DNA of 64,000 nucleotides, taken from Planctomycetia bacterium. GTDB lineage: Bacteria > Planctomycetota > Planctomycetia > Gemmatales > HRBIN36. The stretch is from the NCBI GenBank assembly GCA_016795155.1, contig JAEUIE010000050.1, positions 100,296 to 164,295 of the forward strand. The letters run 5' to 3'. Made by a program: the position numbers and the translations under genes. The notes beneath the pieces are model-generated. The model worked only from the letters and a program-made list of their open reading frames with translations. It searched no databases and was not told where the DNA came from. Shown here piece after piece: positions 9,081 to 17,121 of this stretch. Position 1 is the first letter of the stretch, and every line of letters starts with the position of its first letter.

Positions 9081-9797
9081 ATGGCTAACGCAGTTTCACC
9101 TTCAGTAGATATTCTCGATCGCTGTCAGGCGGTGCTGGGCTACCGTTTCCAGAAGCCGGACCTGTTGCGTTCTGCCTTGACCCATTCCTCCGGTGCCAAT
9201 TCACGCCTTTCTTCCAACGAACGCATGGAGTTCCTGGGCGATGCCGTGCTAGGTCTGATTGTGTGTGAACAACTTTACACGCAATACAGCACATTTCCCG
9301 AAGGTGAGATGACCCGGATCAAGTCGGTAGTAGTTTCACGCCGTACCTGTGCTGCCATCAGCCAGGCGCTGGGCTTGCACCAGTTTCTGATGATCGGGAA
9401 GGGGATGCAGACCGATATGCCAGCCAATGTGCTGGCTGATTTTTTTGAAGCCATCATTGCTGCGATCTATCTCGATGGCGGCTACGAAAAAGCCAGGGCA
9501 TTTGTGTTGAAGCATCTGTCGCGAGAGATTGACCAGGTAGCTCTCAATACCACTGCAGAGAATCACAAATCACAGCTGCAGCAGTGGAGTCAGCGTGAAA
9601 CCGGCGTTTCTCCGACCTATATCCTGCTCGATGAAAAAGGCCCCGAGCACAACAAATGCTTCAAAGTAGCAGCCAGTATAGGCAAACAACACTTCCCACC
9701 TGCCTGGGGCAAAACGAAGAAGGATGCCGAACAGAAAGCAGCCCTGAATGCACTCTCCGAACTGAACGGCGACCCACTCCCCTATGCTGGTGACTGA
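9081..9797 (+). CDS. rnc: Ribonuclease III
   Basis: The 238-residue protein has the RNase III signature NERMEFLGDAVLG. The expected catalytic acids are Glu50, Asp54, Asp120 and Glu123 (ADFFEA block). A double-stranded RNA binding domain covers about residues 160-232 and ends with the usual KKDAEQKAALNAL helix. It cleaves double-stranded RNA in rRNA maturation and mRNA turnover. It starts with ATG and is divergent from the ATPase operon. Confidence 0.97.
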   Translation: MANAVSPSVDILDRCQAVLGYRFQKPDLLRSALTHSSGANSRLSSNERMEFLGDAVLGLIVCEQLYTQYSTFPEGEMTRIKSVVVSRRTCAAISQALGLHQFLMIGKGMQTDMPANVLADFFEAIIAAIYLDGGYEKARAFVLKHLSREIDQVALNTTAENHKSQLQQWSQRETGVSPTYILLDEKGPEHNKCFKVAASIGKQHFPPAWGKTKKDAEQKAALNALSELNGDPLPYAGD

Positions 9798-9830
9798 GTG
9801 ACAACAGATGTGATATCACGCGGGTCGGGT

Positions 9831-9864
9831 GCCACGGTTTGCGTGTACTCACGCTAACCGTGCC
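9831..9864. repeat. GTACTC-core palindrome, copy 1
   Basis: The arms CCACGGTTT and TAACCGTG enclose an inner stem GCGTGTACTCACGC. The same GTACTC core and neighbouring GGTGCCAC-type arm recur at 20642 and 48358. It lies just after rnc and could also act as a terminator. Confidence 0.6.
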
Positions 9865-9902
9865 AAATCACTGCATAGCTATTTAAAGGATTTTCTGACA
9901 CG

Positions 9903-10211
9903 ATGAACTATCCCGTCCGCTGTTATGGCAAAGAGTGCACCCACCTGGCCCAATACAAAATTGCTGCCCGCTGGAGTCATGGCACCAGCAGCGAACTCAA
10001 GACCTATGGGCTGTCTTGTGAATCCTGTCTCCCACTCCTTTTTCGTGACAGCCTTGAAAGGCAATTGAAATCCAGCACCTTGCCTGGCGAACTGGGCGAA
10101 TCGCCTGGAATCTACCGTGCCATGACAGGCTGGGGCGATTCATCCCTGGTCAGAGAAACACAACTGGAGGAAGAAATTCTGAAGGCAATGGCTGTTAACT
10201 CGGCAAAATAG
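9903..10211 (+). CDS. Small protein with two Cys pairs, unknown function
   Basis: The 102-residue protein has Cys7-x4-Cys12 and Cys39-x2-Cys42, spaced like a small zinc-binding module, and a helical C-terminal tail (QLEEEILKAMA). No known family was recognised. It follows rnc in the same direction with a palindrome between them, so it probably has its own transcript. The start ATG lies at the first in-frame methionine. Confidence 0.65.
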   Translation: MNYPVRCYGKECTHLAQYKIAARWSHGTSSELKTYGLSCESCLPLLFRDSLERQLKSSTLPGELGESPGIYRAMTGWGDSSLVRETQLEEEILKAMAVNSAK

Positions 10212-10311
10212 CTAACCTCTAAAATTATCAATTTTTGTGATCAATGAACCGGTAAAATGATGTACGATACGGTGAGCCATCCACAGCCGATGTGATGGAT
10301 CAAATGAAATT

Positions 10312-10341
10312 CGAAAGGCGTGGTTACAAACGCCTTTTGCG
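10312..10341 (+). promoter_or_regulatory. Hairpin in the leader of the HEAT-repeat gene
   Basis: GAAAGGCGT and ACGCCTTTTG form a stem around a short loop, ending 17 bases before the ATG of the next gene. It may be a terminator of the preceding transcript or a 5' leader structure; the sequence does not decide. Confidence 0.4.
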
Positions 10342-10358
10342 ATAGACCAGGTTAACTG

Positions 10359-11906
10359 ATGTTATTTGTCTGGATATCCCTCATCCTGTTATTCGGCATC
10401 CTTCTGGGATACCTGTATCGCCGTTGGTATTTAAGCCAAAGTGAACAGGAACCGATGTCGCTGGTCAGTCAGCAGCATCTCGATTTGTTCAACGGCGGAG
10501 GGCTCGATGAACATGAACTGGAACTGACTCGCAACCGGTATCAGCAATGGCTGCAGGAAGAACAGTTCCAGCGCATCGAAGCTACCCTGGTTCCAGGTTT
10601 GTCGTATGTCGTCCGTGTCCGTGCCCTGGCAGAGCTGGGCACCGAAGAAGCCTGTGCCATTCTGGAAAGGCAACTGAGCCGCATCATTATTGATGACCCA
10701 CTGGAACAGGCCTGGTACTGGATTGATATCGCACATTCGTTGCGTATGCTTGCCCACGATGAAAGCCTGCCACTGCTTCTTGATCGGGTAAACCACTCGG
10801 ATGATTTTCCGCTCGTGCACTTCTATGCATCGGAACTGATTGCCTTTTCAACCTTCCCAAGCTACCTGACGGATTTTCACGATGCACATGGCAAAGCTGC
10901 CATCCGCGTACTGCATCGCGCCCTGGAAGGGCTGCGCTGTGGCATCTCTGCCCATGTTCTGGCAGAAGCCCGCATGGGAGAAATGATTGAAACAGTCTGG
11001 GATAAGCATCAGCAGGAAATGCATCCTCTTCTCGTCAGGCTGTTCTGCGAAGTCCAGAGACTGCTGCGCCGGTTTCACCAGTATGCTGAAGAACTCGAAG
11101 GCGATGTCTTTGAGAAGGAAGCATACGAATGGCAGATGTCGCGTCTGGCCTTGCTGGAAGATCAGTTGATCGACTATGCCAGTCGTGCTCGCGAGCAATT
11201 GCCTGGCATGCTGCATGAGTTCGCCGAGAACGAAAGAGCCGACTGGATCTACGCCATTCATGAACTGCGTGCCGATGCTGGCGCCAGCCTGGTGCATTTG
11301 ATCAAAAGCCAGCCTGCACTCGCTGTTTCGGAGCAGGCTGTACTCGCTCTCGGCTGGTCCAGGACTGAAGAAGCAACCACTTATCTGCAAGGCATGGTCA
11401 GCCAGGCGTTGGCAGTGCCTCGTCATCCCAGAATCAGGAAGCATCTCGAATCACCCAGTCTGGTGGCAGCGGCACTGATTGCCTTGCGATACCATCCCGG
11501 AATGAAAACCGAGCAACTGCTCATGCTCGGCGTTCGATCAGGCGACTCGCTCATTCGCTCATCTGCCCTCAGCAGTATGGGCTGGTGGATGCCCATGACG
11601 GGCGATTCCGTCCTCATGTATCTGCAGGATGCCCGCTACGATCATCATGGCGAAGTGCGCCATGCAGCAAGAGCTGCACTTGCCAGACTCGGCGAACGAC
11701 AAGCACTACAGTGGTTCCGCCAGGGCCTGGCGAGCGAAAACAGGCAAGTAGTAGTGGAATCCATCCAGGCCATCGCCGACGAAGGCATCACACTTCTCTG
11801 GCCCGAACTCGACATGCTGGTGGATGAAGAAGAACCTGAACTGGCTTCCTGTGCCCGCGAAGCGCTCGAACAGATGCAGGAGGAGTTGGAGCGTGATGCT
11901 CAGTAA
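10359..11906 (+). CDS. Membrane-anchored HEAT-repeat protein
   Basis: The 515-residue protein begins with a hydrophobic anchor (LFVWISLILLFGILLGYLY) followed by basic residues, placing the rest in the cytoplasm. The body is made of helical HEAT-like repeats, for example VRALAELGTEEACAILERQL near residue 85, and a final run of repeats from about residue 390 to 510 (HAARAALARLGE, VESIQAIADEG). Such repeats bind proteins. The gene overlaps the following thioredoxin-fold gene by 11 bases, so the two are translationally coupled. No enzymatic motif is seen. Confidence 0.85.
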   Translation: MLFVWISLILLFGILLGYLYRRWYLSQSEQEPMSLVSQQHLDLFNGGGLDEHELELTRNRYQQWLQEEQFQRIEATLVPGLSYVVRVRALAELGTEEACAILERQLSRIIIDDPLEQAWYWIDIAHSLRMLAHDESLPLLLDRVNHSDDFPLVHFYASELIAFSTFPSYLTDFHDAHGKAAIRVLHRALEGLRCGISAHVLAEARMGEMIETVWDKHQQEMHPLLVRLFCEVQRLLRRFHQYAEELEGDVFEKEAYEWQMSRLALLEDQLIDYASRAREQLPGMLHEFAENERADWIYAIHELRADAGASLVHLIKSQPALAVSEQAVLALGWSRTEEATTYLQGMVSQALAVPRHPRIRKHLESPSLVAAALIALRYHPGMKTEQLLMLGVRSGDSLIRSSALSSMGWWMPMTGDSVLMYLQDARYDHHGEVRHAARAALARLGERQALQWFRQGLASENRQVVVESIQAIADEGITLLWPELDMLVDEEEPELASCAREALEQMQEELERDAQ

Positions 11907-12843
11907 GCCACGCTTTTCTATGCTGTTGGCTGGCTTACTCGCTTGCCTGATGCCAGTTTCGTTACTTGCTGGCCCTCATCCGTTCTTTGATGACCTCGGT
12001 TTCATTCGCTGGCGATCAACCTGGCCGCAGGCTCAGCAGGAAGCTCTTCAGTCCGGTAAGCCTCTCTTCATTCACATGACACGTACCGACTGCAAGGATA
12101 CTCCCTTCTATTGCCAGGAAGCTCTGCGCGACCCCGATATTGTCCGCATGCTCGACCGTTACTTCGTCTGCTACGCTGCTGACTACACCAGGCTGCCACC
12201 TGATCTGGACCAGTTGGTCAAAGCAAAAGGGTATACTCAGGATAAGACACCTATGCAAGTGATCCTGACGCCCAGGCGTGAAGTCATCGATTGGCGCGTG
12301 CACAGGCAGCCCAAAGCGGAAATGCTGGCCTGGCTGAAGAAATGTCTCGAAGATAAACGACTTGCCATGACGCCTGCATCCATCAAGGAAGCAGAACGCC
12401 TGGGGCAGATACTGCAGGCAGCACTCACCAGTAAAGATGCAAAACGTATTGCCTCGACATGGACAGCCTTACTCAAGCTGCAAGGATATGGTGCGCAGAA
12501 ACGCCATGCGATCGACATGATGGATAATGCTGAATCGCCTGCTCGTGAAAAAATGCGCGATGCAGCCCGCCTGGTCCGTGAAAACCTCTATCCACAGGCG
12601 CTGCTGGCTCTAGAAGAAGCCAGACAACTGGCCGAGGGGCTGCCCGTGGCAGATGACGTTCATCAATCGCTGCACTGCCTGAAGTTAATTGAATCAGCAC
12701 TCGAATGGGAACGTCAACCCCCGTCATCCAAACAGCAGCAGACCCTCAAAATACAATGGCAACAAGTGATGACCCGCTTTCCCGATAATTTCCTGACCAC
12801 CGTAGCTTTTCAGAAGTGGAAAGCCATCAAGCCTGCTCGATAG
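11896..12843 (+). CDS. Secreted thioredoxin-fold protein lacking a CxxC motif
   Basis: The ATG follows a strong AGGAGGAG site inside the end of the upstream gene. The 315-residue product has a signal peptide (about residues 1-26) and a thioredoxin_7/DUF255-like domain, with the strand KPLFIHMTRTDC and the later cis-Pro-like TPMQVILTP. The usual CxxC is replaced by a wider Cys pair, CKDTPFYC, so it may not be a redox enzyme of the standard kind. The C-terminal half is helical. Coupling with the membrane HEAT protein suggests a shared envelope role, which is inference. Confidence 0.8.
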   Translation: MLSKPRFSMLLAGLLACLMPVSLLAGPHPFFDDLGFIRWRSTWPQAQQEALQSGKPLFIHMTRTDCKDTPFYCQEALRDPDIVRMLDRYFVCYAADYTRLPPDLDQLVKAKGYTQDKTPMQVILTPRREVIDWRVHRQPKAEMLAWLKKCLEDKRLAMTPASIKEAERLGQILQAALTSKDAKRIASTWTALLKLQGYGAQKRHAIDMMDNAESPAREKMRDAARLVRENLYPQALLALEEARQLAEGLPVADDVHQSLHCLKLIESALEWERQPPSSKQQQTLKIQWQQVMTRFPDNFLTTVAFQKWKAIKPAR

Positions 12844-13247
12844 CAATAATGTTCTTCGCTGTCTCCTCTCTTTTGGGGAGAGAAATAGCAACGGTTTCTG
12901 CATTAATCGGGGTAATGGCTGGCAGCCAGCGGATTGATACCTTCAGTCCCGCAAGGGACGACCGGGTGGTAGCTTGCAGCGCGAGCTGCAAGTAAGTGTG
13001 TTAATCTGTTCAAGAGCCCCACCAGGGGCGATTGGACTGGGTCACGCTCTCCCAATCGCCCTTATCAGGGCTCTGGTAACGAAGAGCTCCTTTCCAGGCA
13101 GCTTGCGCAGCCAGCTACCATCTTGTCGCCCTCTTCGAGGGCTGCGTTGAACATTGCTAACTTATTGACGTGCTGAATCAGTGTGATCATTCATCGATCT
13201 AATGTCAAATACCATCCATATCGCTTCCAACTCGTTGTACGGTATAT
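12844..13247. other. Gene-free region with composite inverted repeats
   Basis: No coding sequence was found. The region holds a small hairpin at 12859-12884 (TCTCCTCTCTTTTGGGGAGA) and then a 200-base structure made of two homologous, oppositely oriented units, described as a separate feature. The last 100 bases before the DUF167 gene are AT-richer and without recognised structure. Confidence 0.6.
12941..13144. repeat. REPIN-like pair of inverted palindromic units
   Basis: The left unit (12941-13035) and the reverse complement of the right unit (13052-13144) align by eye over most of their length. Shared blocks are TGGTAGCT, GCGCRAGCTGC, AGAGCCC and GGGCGATTGG. Each unit also contains its own small hairpins, such as GTCCCGCAAGGGAC on the left and GCCCTCTTCGAGGGC on the right. 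A 16-base spacer separates them. The whole could fold into one long hairpin, as REPINs or MITEs do. No transposase is encoded nearby. Confidence 0.7.
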
Positions 13248-13553
13248 TTAGTGCTTCACTACGGCGGCTTGCAGTCGATGTTCCAGTTTAACCAGATCTA
13301 TACCGCGTATCAACACTTTCTTGTTCTGACTTGTTTGTCCACTCAAAAGAGACAGACAATTTGCCTTCACTTGAAGACACTTACTCAACAGTTCCAACAG
13401 TTCCTCATTCGCTTTACCCTTCTCCGGTGGTGCATGCAGTGAGACTTTGAGTTGTGTCCCATGCACGCCTTGAATGCCTGCATGCCTGGCGCCAGGTTTG
13501 GCCCGAATTGATAACACCACACCATCAGCATGTTGGGTTAGAAACGCATTCAC
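13248..13553 (-). CDS. yggU: DUF167 (YggU) family protein
   Basis: The 101-residue protein carries the DUF167 core: IRAKPGARHAGIQG, LKVSLHAPPEKGKANEEL and LLSGQTSQNKKVLI. The biochemical role of the family is not established. Its ATG overlaps the stop of yggS (ATGA), so the two are translationally coupled. The pairing of yggS with a DUF167 gene is seen in many bacteria. Confidence 0.9.
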   Translation of the reverse strand: MNAFLTQHADGVVLSIRAKPGARHAGIQGVHGTQLKVSLHAPPEKGKANEELLELLSKCLQVKANCLSLLSGQTSQNKKVLIRGIDLVKLEHRLQAAVVKH

Positions 13554-14257
13554 CTTTCAGGCATCCCTTCGAAGTAGGCTGAACCGATCCGTACCAGCGT
13601 TGCCCCTTCCTGAATCGCTTCTTCAAAATCCTGCGTCATGCCCATCGAGAGGTGCTTCAATTCATGTGGCGAAGGCAACTGCATCGTTTCCGCCTGATGG
13701 CGCAACTTGGCGAAAACTTTACGTGCATGAGCATCATCAGACTGCAACGCCGACATGCCCATAAGCCCGGTGACTTTGACATGGTGCAACTCAGCCAGCC
13801 AGTCTGGAATGCTCGGCCACTCTTTCTCAGCTATGCCCGTCTTCGTTTCTTCATCGGTCATGTGCAGTTCCAGCAGCACTTCCTGCACACGGTTGATCTT
13901 CCTGGCTTCTTCTTCAATCGCCAGCAGCAAACGCTGGCTGTCTACGGAATGAATCAGCGTAACCAGCGGAAGCGTGCGCTCCACTTTGTTCCGCTGCATA
14001 TGCCCGATGAGGTGCCAGGATGCTTTCGGAACAGCAGCAGCCTTCTCCCACAACGATTGCGGCCTGCTTTCGCCAAACGCATGGAACCCCAGTTGCTGCA
14101 TTTTGCGAATAACTGCGGTATCCACATATTTCGTCACCGGAATCACGGTTACTGCATGCCTTGGCCGCCTGGCTCGCAGACAAGCCTGCTGGATACGTTC
14201 CTCAATAACTGCTGCATTCTCCTGCAATCGTTGCAAGACGTTGTCCGACTCGCTCAT
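13550..14257 (-). CDS. yggS: YggS family pyridoxal-phosphate homeostasis protein
   Basis: The 235-residue protein is an alanine-racemase-fold PLP protein. The PLP-binding lysine is in VIPVTKYVD (Lys43). Other family blocks are FGESRPQSL, WHLIGHMQRNK, TGLMGMSAL, LSMGMTQDFEEAI and VRIGSAYFEG. Family members bind PLP and help keep its level and amino-acid pools balanced, without a known catalytic reaction. AGGAAGG lies eight bases before the chosen ATG; an upstream ATG at 14296 would reach into the divergent DUF1015 gene. It is coupled to yggU. Confidence 0.95.
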   Translation of the reverse strand: MSESDNVLQRLQENAAVIEERIQQACLRARRPRHAVTVIPVTKYVDTAVIRKMQQLGFHAFGESRPQSLWEKAAAVPKASWHLIGHMQRNKVERTLPLVTLIHSVDSQRLLLAIEEEARKINRVQEVLLELHMTDEETKTGIAEKEWPSIPDWLAELHHVKVTGLMGMSALQSDDAHARKVFAKLRHQAETMQLPSPHELKHLSMGMTQDFEEAIQEGATLVRIGSAYFEGMPER

Positions 14258-14288
14258 AAGATGACCTTCCTGATGGAGGAATGTCTGC

Positions 14289-15584
14289 ATGGCCATGATA
14301 GAACCTTTTCGCGGGATTCGCTATAACCTGGGACACGTCGGCACACTCAGTAACGTGGTGGCACCGCCGTATGATGTGATTGATTCATCACTGCAGAATA
14401 CACTGTACGACAAGCATCAGCATAACATCATCCGCATCGAACTGAACCGCACCGAACAGAGCGATACTGAAAACGACAAATATCTGCGGGCAGGCAAGCT
14501 CTGGAAACACTGGCAGCTCGAAAACGTGCTCCTTACCGAAGGCCAGCCTGCCATCTATGCTTTGCATCAGCATTACACGGTCGAAGGTGTGCCTTACGTT
14601 CGCAAAGGGTTTTTCGCACGCGTACAGTTGGAGCGATTCGGCGAAGGGAAAATCTATCCACACGAACAGACACTCTCCGGTCCCAAGGAAGACCGTTACC
14701 GCCTGATGCAGGCAACTCATGCCAACCTCAGTCCGGTGTTTGGATTGTACCCCGATCCTGATCAAAATGTGCAGAACCGAATTGACCGCGTGGTGGAACG
14801 AACCCTGCCGATGGAGGCGACAGATCACCTTGGCGTCACCAGCCAACTCTGGCCTGTGCAGGATGCTCTGGCTATTCGCGACATCGCCGGCTGGATGCAC
14901 GATAAGCCGATCTTCATTGCCGATGGCCACCATCGCTATGAAACTGCTATTCGTTATCGTGATGAGCTGATCAAAAAGCAGGGACCGTTGCCTGCGGAAC
15001 ATCCTGCGAATTTCATCCTGATGGCACTGGTGGGTATGAGTGATCCGGGATTGCTCATACTGCCAACGCATCGCCTGGTGCAGGGCATTCAGGGCCTGCG
15101 ATCTCAACAGTTGAAAACGCTTTTGGAACCAGAATTCACAGTCGACATCATCGGCCAGGGTGAATCGGCCGCTCTGGAAACCTGGGAACGGATGCAGATG
15201 GATGGTTCACAAGATGTGCTCGGTTTTGGCACCCAGGCAGATAACACCTGGCTCCTGGCCCATTTCCAGTCAGATGAGTTGATGGCTCAGCTCACACCAA
15301 GACAAAGCGATGCCTGGCGTAGCCTCGCTGTCAGCCGGTTGCATGAAGTGGTGCTCAATCATCTGCTGCAGGATCAAGGCAAACCCGTATGCCAGTATGT
15401 GCATCTTCTGAGCGAAGTGCAGCAGGCTCAGCGTGCCGGTTCGCTCGATCTGGCCTGCCTGGTGCCACCAGCTACCATGCAGCATGTAACCGATATCGCT
15501 GGCCAACTCGAGAAGATGCCTCCCAAATCCACCTATTTCTATCCTAAACTACTTACAGGTCTGGTGTTTCATTCACTGAAGTAG
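14289..15584 (+). CDS. DUF1015 family protein
   Basis: The 431-residue protein matches the DUF1015 family (often about 410-430 residues) from the start: IEPFRGIRYN, VVAPPYDVID, IRIELNR and YALHQHY. The most conserved part is GKIYPHEQTLSGPKEDR, followed later by IADGHHRYETA. No reaction is established for the family. It lies nine bases before a UDPGP-type nucleotidyltransferase gene, suggesting a joint role, and starts 31 bases from the divergent yggS gene. Confidence 0.92.
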   Translation: MAMIEPFRGIRYNLGHVGTLSNVVAPPYDVIDSSLQNTLYDKHQHNIIRIELNRTEQSDTENDKYLRAGKLWKHWQLENVLLTEGQPAIYALHQHYTVEGVPYVRKGFFARVQLERFGEGKIYPHEQTLSGPKEDRYRLMQATHANLSPVFGLYPDPDQNVQNRIDRVVERTLPMEATDHLGVTSQLWPVQDALAIRDIAGWMHDKPIFIADGHHRYETAIRYRDELIKKQGPLPAEHPANFILMALVGMSDPGLLILPTHRLVQGIQGLRSQQLKTLLEPEFTVDIIGQGESAALETWERMQMDGSQDVLGFGTQADNTWLLAHFQSDELMAQLTPRQSDAWRSLAVSRLHEVVLNHLLQDQGKPVCQYVHLLSEVQQAQRAGSLDLACLVPPATMQHVTDIAGQLEKMPPKSTYFYPKLLTGLVFHSLK

Positions 15585-15593
15585 GACGCACAG

Positions 15594-16994
15594 ATGCCTC
15601 TCTCCGATGAACTCAAGCAAAGGCTACAGCAGTCTGGCCAGGGACACATCGTCCACAGGCTCGCGCGTTTGTCGGCGAAGAAACAGCAAAAGCTGATCCA
15701 TCAATTGCAGCAGTTGGATTTGGCCAACATTGCCGAACTGTTTCAACTTTCCAAACGGCAAGCCGATCATCACGATTTTCATCGTTGCCGTGTGCCAGAC
15801 ATCGTACGTATGCCGGAAACCGATGAAGAAATCCGAGCATGGAGCAAGGCAGGTGAAGTAGGCGCCCGCGCCATTCGTCAGGGACAACTCGCTGTCATCA
15901 TGGTCGCAGGCGGGCAGGGCACTCGCCTGGGGCACGATGGCCCCAAGGGCACGTATCCCATTGGCCCGGTCACCCAGCGCAGCCTGTTTCAGATTCATGC
16001 TGAGAAAGTTCTTGCCCTTGGCCGCAGACACCAGGTCGATATCCCCTTCCTCATCATGACGAGCGAAGAAAACGACCAGACCACCAGGGAGTTCTTTGCA
16101 CAACATCATCACTTTGGTTTGAAGTCGGAGCAAGTGACCTTCTTCGTGCAGGGCATGTTGCCTGCTCTCGATGCATCGACCGGTGAAATGCTCTTGAGTG
16201 CCAAAGATGAGTTAGCCCTCAGTCCCAACGGGCACGGCGGAGTCATCGAAGCGCTCGATGCCGCAGGCTTACTGAACCAGTTGCAGTCGCAAGGCATTAG
16301 GCATTGTTATTACTTTCAGGTCGATAACCCGCTGGTGCAGATTGGCGAAGAACAATTCCTGGGCATGCATCTGAACGCACAGGCCGACATGTCTCTGAAA
16401 GTGGTCGCCAAGCTCAACGCCCAGGAACGCATGGGCAACCTTGTTGAACTCGATGGCAAATACCGCATCGTTGAGTACACCGAACTGCCTGCGGAACTCG
16501 CTGAGCAAACGGATGAGTCAGGCCAACTCCGTTTCTGGGCAGGCAGCCCGGCTATTCACCTGTTTGACCTGTCATTTCTCCAGCGATTGGCCCACGGTGA
16601 CATCACGTTGCCTTACCACCTGGCACGCAAGAGTGTTCCTTATGTGGATGAGCAAGGCACACCGCAAAAGCCATCATCGCCCAATGCCGTGAAATACGAA
16701 CGCTTCATTTTCGATGCACTCCCCCTCGCCAACCGCGTGCTGGCGGTGGAAACAACGAGAGCGTTTGAATTTGAGCCACTCAAAAATGCCGAAGGCGACA
16801 ACTCGCCCTTCACTGTAAAGCAAGCACTGTCTGATAGATATCAATCCTGGCTGTGCGCATGCGGCATCGAATTGAAAATCGATCATTGGCACGAACTGTC
16901 GCCACTGGTGATTCTGGATATGAACGACCTGGAACGCTACACGCCGGAAACCATCATTAAATGGCGAAGCGCCCCGCGCCTCAAAAACATTTAG
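15594..16994 (+). CDS. UDPGP-family UTP:sugar-1-phosphate uridylyltransferase
   Basis: The 466-residue protein has the nucleotidyltransferase loop VAGGQGTRLGHDGPKGTYP near residue 104, typical of eukaryote-like UDP-N-acetylglucosamine and UDP-sugar pyrophosphorylases rather than bacterial GalU. The block YYFQVDNPLVQ carries the metal-binding Asp, and SPNGHGGV binds nucleotide or sugar. It would make a UDP-sugar from UTP and a hexose (or N-acetylhexosamine) 1-phosphate. It is the second gene of a pair with DUF1015. Substrate choice cannot be told by eye. Confidence 0.88.
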   Translation: MPLSDELKQRLQQSGQGHIVHRLARLSAKKQQKLIHQLQQLDLANIAELFQLSKRQADHHDFHRCRVPDIVRMPETDEEIRAWSKAGEVGARAIRQGQLAVIMVAGGQGTRLGHDGPKGTYPIGPVTQRSLFQIHAEKVLALGRRHQVDIPFLIMTSEENDQTTREFFAQHHHFGLKSEQVTFFVQGMLPALDASTGEMLLSAKDELALSPNGHGGVIEALDAAGLLNQLQSQGIRHCYYFQVDNPLVQIGEEQFLGMHLNAQADMSLKVVAKLNAQERMGNLVELDGKYRIVEYTELPAELAEQTDESGQLRFWAGSPAIHLFDLSFLQRLAHGDITLPYHLARKSVPYVDEQGTPQKPSSPNAVKYERFIFDALPLANRVLAVETTRAFEFEPLKNAEGDNSPFTVKQALSDRYQSWLCACGIELKIDHWHELSPLVILDMNDLERYTPETIIKWRSAPRLKNI

Positions 16995-17018
16995 CCCCCG
17001 GCTCTTTAAGCCGGGGGC
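16994..17018 (+). terminator. G/C-rich hairpin after the UDPGP gene
   Basis: GCCCCCGGCTCTTTAAGCC followed by GGGGGC is a strong hairpin that begins at the stop codon of the uridylyltransferase gene. There is no T-run after it. The following GGTTCGTGCG is shared with the hairpin at 40232-40267, so it is also a dispersed repeat. Confidence 0.55.
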
Positions 17019-17090
17019 CGGTTCGTGCGAAATGTAGAAACCTCATCAACGAATTACCGGCGAAAGTACTTTTTGAACGCGCTCGGCGCT

Positions 17091-17115
17091 GTCACGATAT
17101 AATCGTGACCCACGG
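17091..17115. repeat. CACGATATAATCGTG palindrome, copy 1
   Basis: TCACGATATAATCGTGA followed by CCCACGG recurs almost unchanged at 37896 and 37985. It lies between convergent genes. Confidence 0.65.
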
Positions 17116-17121
17116 CAATCC

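Noticed and set aside
12941..13144. CRISPR array
   Set aside because: The repeats are two inverted units with internal hairpins, not several direct repeats with unique spacers. No cas genes are nearby.
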